Virus record (IMG/VR): IMGVR_UViG_3300046660_000196
Span: 1 to 21,450 of that record
Direction: 5' to 3' (one strand)
DNA: 21,450 bases
Source: a virus
The notes under the pieces are model-generated. The model did not search any database and had not been told where the DNA came from. It worked only from the letters and a program-made list of their open reading frames with translations. Positions 7,209-13,010 of the stretch are shown in pieces (within the stretch, counting starts at the first letter, position 1; every line of letters begins with the position of its first letter). Position numbers and translations under genes: made by a program.

Positions 7209-7682
7209 TCACGACTTAATGAAGCAAATCCAGTGGGTATCGCTGCGTTTTCCGCTGCGGTGGCCAAACGTTGGTTTCTGCTCGGTGAGTTCTAAAATCT
7301 TCCCAACCGGTATCTGAATTTCATTCCATTTGAAGACCAGAACGCCATTGGTTTTCAGGACACGAAACGCCTCACTAAATCCACCGGCTAAATCTTCGCG
7401 CCATGTGTCTTTGTTGAGGATTCCATATTTCTTTCCCTGCCAGCCATTGGGGCCGCATCGCTCAAGGTGTGGAGGGTCAAAAACTACCAGGTTAAATGAT
7501 TCGTCATCGAACGGAAGGTTACGAAAATCGGCGACAACATCAGGTTTTATTTCCAGCGCACGCCCATCACATAACGTGTGATTCTCGCTGCGGATGTCGC
7601 TGAATACGGCGCGAGGGTCTTGCTTGTCGAACCAGAACATTCTTGAACCACAACACATATCTAAAATGGTCTGCTCGCTCAT
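7209..7682 (-). CDS. Orphan class I SAM-dependent methyltransferase, 157 aa
   Basis: Compact Rossmann methyltransferase. Motif I is ILDMCCGSRMFWFD (residues 6-19), an unusual Cys-Cys form of the SAM-binding loop. The acidic strand carries VADFRNLPFDDESFNLVVFDPP, and catalytic motif IV is DPPH (69-72). The later strands include VLKTNGVLVFKW. DPPH/DPPY motifs are typical of amino-methyltransferases acting on N6-adenine, N4-cytosine or related exocyclic amines, but no target-recognition domain is present at this length, so a DNA, RNA or protein substrate is open. GGGAG precedes the ATG, and the start overlaps the upstream stop (AAATGA). No cognate nuclease is adjacent. Confidence 0.82.
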   Translation of the reverse strand: MSEQTILDMCCGSRMFWFDKQDPRAVFSDIRSENHTLCDGRALEIKPDVVADFRNLPFDDESFNLVVFDPPHLERCGPNGWQGKKYGILNKDTWREDLAGGFSEAFRVLKTNGVLVFKWNEIQIPVGKILELTEQKPTFGHRSGKRSDTHWICFIKS

Positions 7683-7843
7683 TTCCCACTCCCTTGCAAA
7701 AGACGATTCAGAAACCGGTTTTCATTCACCAATGGAAAGCTACAGCGCTTCATTAGCTCATTCCGTGATGGCATTGGGCGCTGTCTGCGGCGTATGGCTA
7801 AGTCTCCCGGCGTAATATCCGGGTCATATTGATTGGTTCGCAT
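7679..7843 (-). CDS. Short conserved-looking phage ORF, 54 aa
   Basis: A short frame fills the gap between its neighbours. It opens with MRTNQYDPDITPGDLAIRRQ and continues through PMPSRNELMKRCSFPLVNEN to a basic end. GGAG lies at proper distance before the ATG. Its stop overlaps the methyltransferase start (ATGA type), and its start overlaps the upstream gene by 20 bases. The balanced composition and coupling argue for a real gene. I do not recognise a family or function. Confidence 0.62.
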   Translation of the reverse strand: MRTNQYDPDITPGDLAIRRRQRPMPSRNELMKRCSFPLVNENRFLNRLLQGSGK

Positions 7844-8123
7844 GCTCACGCTCCACGAATTCAGATATGGATTTGCTCACTGTCTGGCTGACGTTTTCGA
7901 TGTGCAGAACGAGTGCCTGCAATGTCTGCGCGTCTGAGATGAGGATTTCGCGGTGACATAGTTCTTTCACCAGGTGCTCAAACTTGGAGTAGTAACGAGG
8001 TGCGCTAAGAGTTTCATTTCCGGCGTTATCGCCTGTCTTAATGATTACCTTTTCACGTAAAACGAGGTCGTTAGCAGTCCCAGTGACAACGTATTTACCA
8101 CTGATTTCGATATTGAGTTTCAT
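7824..8123 (-). CDS. DUF5405-like phage protein, 99 aa
   Basis: Begins with a short beta-rich part (MKLNIEISGKYVVTGTANDL) followed by YYSKFEHLVKELCHREILISD and a helical C-terminus. This arrangement, especially the FxxLxxxLxxREIxxSDxQTL pattern, resembles the DUF5405 family of small lambdoid early-left proteins. AGGACAC lies before the ATG. The function of the family is unknown. The family call is from memory and is moderately secure. Confidence 0.68.
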   Translation of the reverse strand: MKLNIEISGKYVVTGTANDLVLREKVIIKTGDNAGNETLSAPRYYSKFEHLVKELCHREILISDAQTLQALVLHIENVSQTVSKSISEFVEREHANQSI

Positions 8124-8131
8124 GTGTGTCC

Positions 8132-8455
8132 TTAGTCGCTAGTGCGCTGCTTTGGGCTGGCACTGCCGAATATTTTGTGGATTGCGTAGCCCTGCCAGTT
8201 TTCCCGGCAAAGCTGCGTGACTGATGTTTGTTCTGTTGGCTCGATAGCCTCAGCATTCACTTTCACGCGCAGGCTTATGCCTTCACGCTTTGCCATCTGG
8301 CGAAGTGATTCGTATGAGCGATCGAAGAGTTTGGCGATGAGTCTTGGCTTGGTGGTGCCGGCCATTAATCTGATGAGCTTGATGTCGATATCCAGCCAGG
8401 GGCGACCGAGTGACTTTTGGTTTCCTCTGGTTTTTCGGTAGGTGGCATTCTCCAT
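8132..8455 (-). CDS. Putative helix-turn-helix phage protein, 107 aa
   Basis: After a basic start (MENATYRKTRGNQKSLGRPW) the segment WLDIDIKLIRLMAGTTKPRL, continuing to SYESLRQMAKREGISLRVK, fits a small SANT/Myb- or HTH-like fold with an initial Trp helix and a recognition helix near residues 47-58. This suggests DNA binding in an early-left regulatory or anti-host role, but no family is recognised. Its last residues, QRTSD, also end the adjacent upstream gene, though with different codons. Confidence 0.65.
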   Translation of the reverse strand: MENATYRKTRGNQKSLGRPWLDIDIKLIRLMAGTTKPRLIAKLFDRSYESLRQMAKREGISLRVKVNAEAIEPTEQTSVTQLCRENWQGYAIHKIFGSASPKQRTSD

Positions 8456-8466
8456 TTTTACCCCGA

Positions 8467-8748
8467 TTAATCGCTGGTTCGTTGACCGAAGCGTCCGAAT
8501 CGAATCCGAGAGCGATCGTCTGTGTATTCGCGCGGCAGGTGGGGGCCGTGAATCTGGAATGCTGGTAAGAACGATGCTTCGCGGTTGATGATTCGTAATC
8601 GACTATCGACGTACAAATTCGATTTCCGTTGCATGAGTTGCTCATTCGTTTCTGGCTCAACTTCTCCAGCCCACGATTTCGTTAGGTACGCAGCAACATT
8701 TGCCAGCACCTGCTCCTTAGTGCTGGCTGAACACTGGCGTGGGTTCAT
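8467..8748 (-). CDS. Hypothetical phage protein, 93 aa
   Basis: The start ATG directly follows the stop of the annealing-protein gene (TAAATG), a typical coupled junction. The N-terminal half is helical (TKEQVLANVAAYLTKSW). The C-terminal half is basic and carries HGPHLPREYTDDRSRIRFGR. No domain is recognised. In lambda the exonuclease gene lies downstream of bet in this position, but this product is far too short and lacks PD-(D/E)XK motifs, so it is not an Exo homologue. Confidence 0.65.
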   Translation of the reverse strand: MNPRQCSASTKEQVLANVAAYLTKSWAGEVEPETNEQLMQRKSNLYVDSRLRIINREASFLPAFQIHGPHLPREYTDDRSRIRFGRFGQRTSD

Positions 8749-9432
8749 TTATGCCGCCTGTTTAAGTTCTTTAATGCGAATGTCCGTCACGTCCTTGCAG
8801 CGAGCCTGCAGATCTGGCAGCCCATCAAGCGCCTTCCATGTTTTCGCATATTCCTGTTTTAGCTTCGTGCAATCAGATTCGTTTGTGGCGTACTCAGTGA
8901 AAGCGGAGAGGGTTTCATCAGGGCTAGGCTTTGCTGGTTCTGCCGGTAGAGCCCAGGCTGGTAATTTTGGCGTCTCCCACCAGATATTTACGTATTTGCT
9001 GCTCTGCTTATCTTTGAACGATGCCTTGTTCCAGGTGTTATTCCTTTCCGTTGAGCAAGTAGCAAAGCGCTCTTCCAGTTGATAGAGATAGCGGCCAATT
9101 CCCCACTGAACAGCGGCGCGCTTCATTGCCCCTGAGCGACCACCCTTAACAGCTTCAACCTGAGTGTTTTCGGCAGCGTCCCACTTGGTGATCCATTCAC
9201 CGTCAACCTTGATGGATATACCGCACTCGACGCCGCCGTTATTCGGAATATCCCGGTATTCGTTGCGCCAGCCAGCCTTGCCGCAGATTTCATCCAGGCG
9301 TTTCATGATTGCCCGGTTCGTCACGTAACAAAGCACCATGGCCCACGGCCCATTTGATGCCATTCCGCACTGCTGAACGCGCCATTCAATGTCGTCGACA
9401 GCAAAGGGTTCATCTAACATTTCGAGTTTCAT
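8749..9432 (-). CDS. Rad52/22-family single-strand annealing protein
   Basis: Phage recombinase of the Rad52/22 (Sak-like) group, which anneals complementary single strands and stands where lambda has bet. The diagnostic core is WAMVLCYVTNRAIMKRLDEI (residues 30-49), then AGWRNEYRDI, a beta strand GISIKVDGEWITKWDAAENT, and the signature KGGRSGAMKRAAVQWGIGRY (96-115) with LYQLE, the conserved DNA-binding helix of the family. The tail after residue 165 is Pro-rich and then helical, a usual site for SSB or partner contact. The start overlaps the upstream stop (ATGA). No recombination exonuclease is visible in the left arm. Confidence 0.9.
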   Translation of the reverse strand: MKLEMLDEPFAVDDIEWRVQQCGMASNGPWAMVLCYVTNRAIMKRLDEICGKAGWRNEYRDIPNNGGVECGISIKVDGEWITKWDAAENTQVEAVKGGRSGAMKRAAVQWGIGRYLYQLEERFATCSTERNNTWNKASFKDKQSSKYVNIWWETPKLPAWALPAEPAKPSPDETLSAFTEYATNESDCTKLKQEYAKTWKALDGLPDLQARCKDVTDIRIKELKQAA

Positions 9433-9572
9433 TGGTAGTTCCCCGCGAATTCTTGCCAGCTAACCTGCTCATTGCCGCGCTCGGCTGCCAGGTTAATCTG
9501 GTCTGTGATTTCTTCTTGCAGTTCACCGCTCATCATCGCGATGAACTCCGCATCTTCTTTGTCATGCAGCAT
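9429..9572 (-). CDS. Small acidic protein at the kil/gam position, 47 aa
   Basis: Start at MLHDKEDAEFIAMMSGELQE, supported by GGAAG nine bases upstream; an in-frame extension of 14 residues reads back into the upstream gene. The protein is acidic and helical. It lies between cIII and the annealing protein, the place of kil and gam in lambda and of abc genes in P22, and is coupled to both neighbours by overlaps. It does not resemble lambda Kil or Gam in sequence. A recombination-modulating or cell-division role is only a positional inference. Confidence 0.65.
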   Translation of the reverse strand: MLHDKEDAEFIAMMSGELQEEITDQINLAAERGNEQVSWQEFAGNYQ

Positions 9573-9750
9573 GATTTTTCTTCCAGTCGTCGTCTTGTTC
9601 ATCGTTCCAGCCAAGCGCGATTTCCCACGCCCAACTGACTGCTGATTTCATGCCTTCCTTCGTGTCAGGAAATGACGCTTCATAGAGCTTGTTGAAGTCC
9701 CGATTTCCTTGCTGCACGAGGATGGTTCCGTTAACGGGTAAGATGACCAT
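9562..9750 (-). CDS. Small hypothetical protein downstream of cIII, 62 aa
   Basis: The ATG overlaps the cIII stop as TAATG, so translation is coupled to cIII. The protein opens with a beta-like segment (MVILPVNGTILVQQGNRDF), continues with KLYEASFPDTKEGMKSAVSW and AWEIALGWND, and ends in an acidic then basic tail. It occupies the kil position of lambda but is not similar to Kil as I know it. No family is recognised. Confidence 0.68.
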   Translation of the reverse strand: MVILPVNGTILVQQGNRDFNKLYEASFPDTKEGMKSAVSWAWEIALGWNDEQDDDWKKNHAA

Positions 9751-9887
9751 TAGGGCGTACCTGGCTGAGTTAAGAAATCAATCAGGCCTTTCCAGCCTGC
9801 GCGTAACTGGCGGGTTAAACGTTCGAGTTGTGATTCGTTGAACTGAGCGACACCCATGACGGTGCCGCCCGCGATGGAATACATCAT
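9750..9887 (-). CDS. cIII: CIII protein, inhibitor of FtsH protease
   Basis: The 45 residues MMYSIAGGTVMGVAQF... LERLTRQLRAGWKGLIDFL ... QPGTP align with lambda CIII (MQYAIAGWPVAG ... LERITRKLRDGWKRLIDIL ... QPGVP). The central segment is the amphipathic helix by which CIII blocks FtsH (HflB) and so protects CII from degradation. Lambda CIII has 54 residues; the C-terminal nine, beyond the helix, are absent here. The first of two adjacent ATGs aligns with lambda, with AAGGA upstream. The stop overlaps the next start. Together with CII and pRE this completes the lysogeny-promoting branch. Confidence 0.9.
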   Translation of the reverse strand: MMYSIAGGTVMGVAQFNESQLERLTRQLRAGWKGLIDFLTQPGTP

Positions 9888-9912
9888 GGGTTGTCCTTAC
9901 TTTTGATTTGAA

Positions 9913-10947
9913 TTAGTAGGTAATGCGGATGGCGGCTACTGCGCCTTTAGCGATGGCTTCTACACACTTCTGAGCGCAATCTGCTGGCAATCCAGCGGCA
10001 ACCAGCTCTGCCACTGACTGGCGATTAATGGTGCGGCGATGTTCAATGTCTGCTGCGCGCGCTGCGGCTTCATCAGCGATACGCTTTTCTTCTGCCAGGC
10101 GAACCCGTTCCTTTTCGTCTGCTTCACGCTTAATGCGATCAGCTTCTGCCTGAGCCTTGCGCTTCTCTTCTGCGATGGCTTCCTGCTTATCGCGTTCGGC
10201 TTTCTCGGCTGCTGCCTGCTTATCGCGTTCGGCTTTCTGTTCTGCGGCAATACGGTTGCGCTCTGCAAGCTCCGCTGCTTCCTTGGCTTCACGTTCAGCG
10301 CGTTCCTTCGCTAACAGGGCATCACGCTCACGGGCTGCTGCTGCGTCGATTTCACGCTGTGCCGCTTCTGCTGCTTCACGTTTGGCTTGTTCGGCTGCCT
10401 GACGTTTTAACTCCTCTTCATGGGCAATGCGCTGGCGTTCTGCTTCGTCTGCCTTCTCGGCTGCTTCACGGTCGAATGCGGCATCCATCAGCAATGCCAT
10501 TTCATGATCCGTTTCAAACTTCAACTTTTCCGCGGCATCGAATGCGGAGTTCATTTCCAGTGCTTCTTCGTGCCAAGCCAGCATCTGATTCTCAGCTGCA
10601 ATGCGTTCCTGTTCGGCTTCCCACTCAGTCAACGGGCGGCGGGTAAGGTCACGCAGTTCGTCACAAGCATCAACGAAGCGCTTAATTTCAGCCTCTGCTG
10701 GCTTCACAGCTTCTTTCAGTCGCTTCAGGTACTCACGCCCCGGCTTTTCGATCGCAGTCTTGCTGCGTGATACCTGTGCCGCCAACGATGCTACACGTGC
10801 ACGACCTTTCGCCGTGGACAAGTCCGGCACTTCGTTCACTTCCTGCTTAATCTGCTCAAGGAAGGCGTCCAGGCCATTCGGTGCGTACAGAACCGGAGCT
10901 TGTTCCGGCTTAATCTCGATGACTGTTAAATCCGTTACTTCGCTCAT
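9913..10947 (-). CDS. Long coiled-coil (TolA-like repeat) early phage protein, 344 aa
   Basis: N-terminal domain (residues 1-110, including GLDAFLEQIKQEV, KGRARVASLAAQVSRSKTAI and TRRPLTEWE) is followed by about 200 residues of nearly unbroken Ala/Glu/Lys/Arg heptad-like sequence. A short C-terminal domain follows (TINRQSVAELVAAGLPADCA and AIAKGAVAAIRITY). Databases often label such phage proteins TolA-like because of the coiled coil, but there is no membrane segment and no link to the Tol system. Start 10947 has GGAGAGAGC before it; an in-frame ATG nine codons upstream lacks a site. Its location beside the recombination genes suggests a DNA-metabolism accessory. The coil contains an internal 33-bp duplication. 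Confidence 0.78.
   Translation of the reverse strand: MSEVTDLTVIEIKPEQAPVLYAPNGLDAFLEQIKQEVNEVPDLSTAKGRARVASLAAQVSRSKTAIEKPGREYLKRLKEAVKPAEAEIKRFVDACDELRDLTRRPLTEWEAEQERIAAENQMLAWHEEALEMNSAFDAAEKLKFETDHEMALLMDAAFDREAAEKADEAERQRIAHEEELKRQAAEQAKREAAEAAQREIDAAAARERDALLAKERAEREAKEAAELAERNRIAAEQKAERDKQAAAEKAERDKQEAIAEEKRKAQAEADRIKREADEKERVRLAEEKRIADEAAARAADIEHRRTINRQSVAELVAAGLPADCAQKCVEAIAKGAVAAIRITY
10182..10238. repeat. Tandem 33-bp repeat inside the coiled-coil gene
   Basis: The same 24 bases occur at 10182-10205 and 10215-10238, a 33-bp (11-residue) period. They encode AERDKQ-type units (AERDKQAAAEK then AERDKQEAIAEEK). Such in-frame repeats can change coil length by slippage. Confidence 0.8.
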
Positions 10948-11003
10948 GCTCTCTCCTGTTAGGTTTGTGTTCATTCATCAGCGTTGACGCTCAGGGATGG
11001 GCA

Positions 11004-11027
11004 CAAAAAAGCCGCTGTTACGCGGCT
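11004..11027 (-). terminator. Intrinsic terminator overlapping a stop codon
   Basis: Read on the minus strand: AGCCGC, loop GTAACA, GCGGCT, then six T. The stop codon TAA of the 101-residue gene lies in the loop, so translation of the last codons competes with folding. Confidence 0.85.
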
Positions 11028-11323
11028 GTGATTTCGATAACTTCTTTTTCTCCGTTGCACCAACCTTCCTCGTAGTCGGTTTCACCTTTGCTGATGCAAA
11101 TGGCTAAGTGCTCAACGTCGCTCCAGTTCATGTTGTTTGCTGCCCAATCTTCAATTTCGAAGTCGTCAGATTCGAACAGCGGAATTGTGTCGTTATTAAG
11201 GCTATCCTCGATGGTCTTGCCGTCATTCTTGGCGTAGTAGACTGCGCGATTCATAGCGATAACGTGAACGGGGATAGCCCACTTACTGCCATCAGGCATT
11301 TCAATTTGAAGGTGCTTTGACAT
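11018..11323 (-). CDS. Hypothetical early-left phage protein, 101 aa
   Basis: Starts MSKHLQIEMPDGSKWAIPVH with a good site (GGAG) upstream. The protein is acidic and has a central segment DDFEIEDWAANNMNWSDVEH followed by ETDYEEGWCNGEKEVIEI. It resembles small conserved proteins of lambdoid early-left operons, but I recall no function. It is bounded by terminators on both sides, so it may be an independently acquired cassette. Confidence 0.72.
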   Translation of the reverse strand: MSKHLQIEMPDGSKWAIPVHVIAMNRAVYYAKNDGKTIEDSLNNDTIPLFESDDFEIEDWAANNMNWSDVEHLAICISKGETDYEEGWCNGEKEVIEITAA

Positions 11324-11337
11324 ACTTTTCTCCAGTT

Positions 11338-11367
11338 AAAAAAATGCCCGACGTGTTAGGCCGGGCA
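11338..11367 (-). terminator. Intrinsic terminator downstream of the DUF551 gene
   Basis: Read on the minus strand: TGCCCGGC, loop CTAACAC, GTCGGGCA (one G-U pair), then seven T. It lies 65 bases after the DUF551 stop and just before the next gene's ribosome site. Confidence 0.85.
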
Positions 11368-11432
11368 ATAAGGACAACGAGGGCTTTCAGTATCTGTTCT
11401 CAGGGAAAGCTGAAAGCAGATACGGAAGCTGG

Positions 11433-11624
11433 TTATTCAGTGGGTGGGCGAGGTAGTGGCATCCAGTGAGTTGGTTCACAAATGACCCTTCTATCGTCCA
11501 CGTATGCATACTGAAAATATTTACCCGTCCGGAAAGCCGTAAATTGTTCTTTTGTATCAGAGCAATAAACCTGCACATCAACACCAAGATCCGGCTTTTT
11601 TTCGCTGCACTTAATCCACTCCAT
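11433..11624 (-). CDS. DUF551-family phage protein, 63 aa
   Basis: Shows the full pattern of the small DUF551 domain: MEWIKCSEKKPDLGVDVQVY at the start, a central strand region (GKYFQYAYVDDRRVI), and the conserved ending THWMPLPRPP. This domain is common in enterobacterial prophages and often repeated among early-left accessory genes. Its role is unknown. The site GAGG with seven-base spacing supports the start, which lies two bases past the stop of the upstream zinc-ribbon gene, so the two are coupled. Confidence 0.85.
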   Translation of the reverse strand: MEWIKCSEKKPDLGVDVQVYCSDTKEQFTAFRTGKYFQYAYVDDRRVICEPTHWMPLPRPPTE

Positions 11625-11626
11625 AT

Positions 11627-11764
11627 CTAATCCTCTTCTTCATCGTCGGCTGGTTCATCGACAATCTGGTTATTCACAGCGCCGCATACCTGACATTCTG
11701 TGTGCGTCAGGTTCGACCATGGTCCCATCCAGATGACCAGGCCGCCGCAAGATGCGCACTCCAT
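11627..11764 (-). CDS. Small zinc-ribbon-like protein, 45 aa
   Basis: A short frame opening MECASCGGLVIWMGPWSNLT, with a second cysteine pair in ECQVCGAV and a strongly acidic tail (DEPADDEEED). Two CxxC pairs 18 residues apart fit a zinc ribbon. AGGAGA lies before the ATG, and the gene is packed between the stop of the upstream gene and the DUF551 start. The zinc-binding idea follows from spacing. Function unknown. Confidence 0.7.
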   Translation of the reverse strand: MECASCGGLVIWMGPWSNLTHTECQVCGAVNNQIVDEPADDEEED

Positions 11765-11766
11765 AT

Positions 11767-12033
11767 CTATTCTCCTGTAGCCTTGCTGATAGCGCGGGCC
11801 TTGAGCATTGCATCTGCCATTTGATATGCGGACTCTGCTGCTATTTCTGATGATGATTTGCTTCCAACCTTTCCCAGCAACTTAAAGCCATTAAGCATAT
11901 TGAAATCCGAACACATCCCGTTCAGAGCACTTGCAGCAAAATAATCACGCAGCGTCATGCCTTCCTGCTGCACATGTTGCTGTGCTGGATGCCCGCTTGC
12001 TGCAAAAGCTGGCCCACCTGTTTCTCTTTCCAT
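11767..12033 (-). CDS. Conserved small early-left phage protein, 88 aa
   Basis: Contains the segments GGPAFAASG, GMTLRDYFAASALNGM and AYQMADAMLKARAIS, a combination seen in very many short lambdoid accessory proteins, where MTLRDYFAAKAM and YxxADAMLxAR are near constant. Function unknown. I prefer the second of two adjacent ATGs because GGAG is then six bases away. It is followed within three bases by the zinc-ribbon gene. Confidence 0.78.
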   Translation of the reverse strand: MERETGGPAFAASGHPAQQHVQQEGMTLRDYFAASALNGMCSDFNMLNGFKLLGKVGSKSSSEIAAESAYQMADAMLKARAISKATGE

Positions 12034-12052
12034 CATTCACTCCAATCTGCAT

Positions 12053-12076
12053 AAAAAAGGCCGCGCTAGGCGACCT
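12053..12076 (-). terminator. Intrinsic terminator after the 115-residue gene
   Basis: Read on the minus strand: AGGTCGC, loop CTAGC, GCGGCCT (one T-G pair), then six T. It begins two bases after the stop codon and shares ATAAAAAAGGCCGC with two other terminators. Confidence 0.82.
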
Positions 12077-12078
12077 GG

Positions 12079-12426
12079 TTAAGCTGCTGCTACTGGCTCA
12101 TGCAGTGCAGTAATGCCGCCGTGTTTCTCAATTAACTTCTCGACGACTTCTCGCGGAACGTAAGGATAAACAGTGCCGGTTGGGTCTCGAGCATCTTCGC
12201 AATATTCCATGATGGTTTCGTCTTCCTCACTCGGGAAGCCAAGTTCAAACGAGTGATACATGGCAATATCTTTGAAGTCCTTGCGAGGCTGGCAGTAAGC
12301 AGAATCGCTTGCCTGAATTGACACGCTGTAACCATCCGCGCAAATCACGCGACGATTGAAATACCAGCGGTCTTCATGTCGCGGCGCTCTGGCTTCATTG
12401 AGCCAGTCGTTCATAGTTTTCTTCAT
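12079..12426 (-). CDS. Conserved hypothetical phage protein, 115 aa
   Basis: The N-terminus MNDWLNEARAPRHEDRWYFN, continuing RRVICADGYSVSIQASDSAY, and the central ELGFPSEEDETIMEYCED are of a type I remember from several enterobacterial prophages in the same position between N and cIII. The C-terminal helix EVVEKLIEKHGGI follows a YVP turn. Function unknown. GAGG precedes the ATG, and a terminator begins directly after the stop, so the gene forms a self-contained unit. Confidence 0.75.
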   Translation of the reverse strand: MKKTMNDWLNEARAPRHEDRWYFNRRVICADGYSVSIQASDSAYCQPRKDFKDIAMYHSFELGFPSEEDETIMEYCEDARDPTGTVYPYVPREVVEKLIEKHGGITALHEPVAAA

Positions 12427-12537
12427 AACTACCTCGCTGTAATGTTCTCTGACTTACGAAACCCGGCGCTAAATATCGCCACCTGTGGCAAACAAGCACC
12501 GCCTGACTCTTCTTTAGGCTGGCGTAGTGCTGGCAAT

Positions 12538-12561
12538 AAAAAAGGCCGCCTAAGCAGCCTT
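12538..12561 (-). terminator. Intrinsic terminator after the 55-residue gene
   Basis: Read on the minus strand: AAGGCTGC, loop TTAG, GCGGCCTT (one T-G pair), then six T. The TAG stop of the gene is in the loop. Confidence 0.85.
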
Positions 12562-12717
12562 CAGAGCATATTCACGAGCCTGACGTCGATTCTTCCAGGC
12601 CAACTGCACATAACAAGGGTGAAGCACTTCGTTATCACGATACTTCACCGCCTGAGCGCGATATTCCGATACCGCTGCGCGACACTCACTTGCGTAAAAT
12701 GCGTTTCTGTTCGACAT
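12550..12717 (-). CDS. Small phage protein directly downstream of N, 55 aa
   Basis: A short frame reading MSNRNAFYASECRAAVSEYR, then RDNEVLHPCYVQLAWKNRRQ and a basic end. GAGGTGAAGC precedes the ATG, and the gene follows N by eight bases, so N and this gene are probably co-translated. Its stop is inside a terminator hairpin. The balanced composition and fit argue for a real gene. No function is recognised. Confidence 0.72.
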   Translation of the reverse strand: MSNRNAFYASECRAAVSEYRAQAVKYRDNEVLHPCYVQLAWKNRRQAREYALKAA

Positions 12718-12725
12718 GCTTCACC

Positions 12726-13010
12726 TCAAATTAATGGAATGCTTTTGCCACGCATCTTCTGGCGGGCGTTTACCTGCTGACCGTCTGGATTGCGCACCTT
12801 GCGATACTCCTGGCACTCAAGCGTTACGAATGCCGTCTCTTTAGGCTCACGCCAGTTTGGAGCGCGAAGAGCTTGCTCAACTCTCGGCAATGAAGCGCCT
12901 GACAGCTTTGCGAATGCCCGGTTAATCTTTCCTGCGTAATTTCCTGCATCAATCTGCTGAGCTGCTTTTCTGGCGTTGTACTCAGCCATACGGCGTTGAT
13001 TTCTGTTCAT
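12726..13010 (-). CDS. N: Early antitermination protein N
   Basis: First gene of the early-left transcript. The C-terminal residues RQKMRGKSIPLI match the lambda N ending (RQKIKGKSIPLI). The N-terminus NRNQRRMAEYNARKAAQ is an arginine-rich motif of the kind that binds boxB RNA. At 94 residues it is slightly shorter than lambda N (107). The middle differs fully from lambda, as expected for an intrinsically disordered, fast-changing protein. N with Nus factors at nutL and nutR would let polymerase pass the many terminators of the left operon and tR1. AGGAA precedes the ATG. The immunity-region position is exactly that of N. Confidence 0.9.
   Translation of the reverse strand: MNRNQRRMAEYNARKAAQQIDAGNYAGKINRAFAKLSGASLPRVEQALRAPNWREPKETAFVTLECQEYRKVRNPDGQQVNARQKMRGKSIPLI

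Noticed and set aside
8283-8660. 125-codon minus-strand frame overlapping two small genes
   Set aside because: It conflicts with two coupled genes that have better starts and spacing; its composition is irregular.
10039-10987. Several plus-strand open frames opposite the coiled-coil gene
   Set aside because: Low-complexity Ala/Glu/Lys codons on the coding strand yield open, Cys/Phe/Ser-rich shadows on the other strand.
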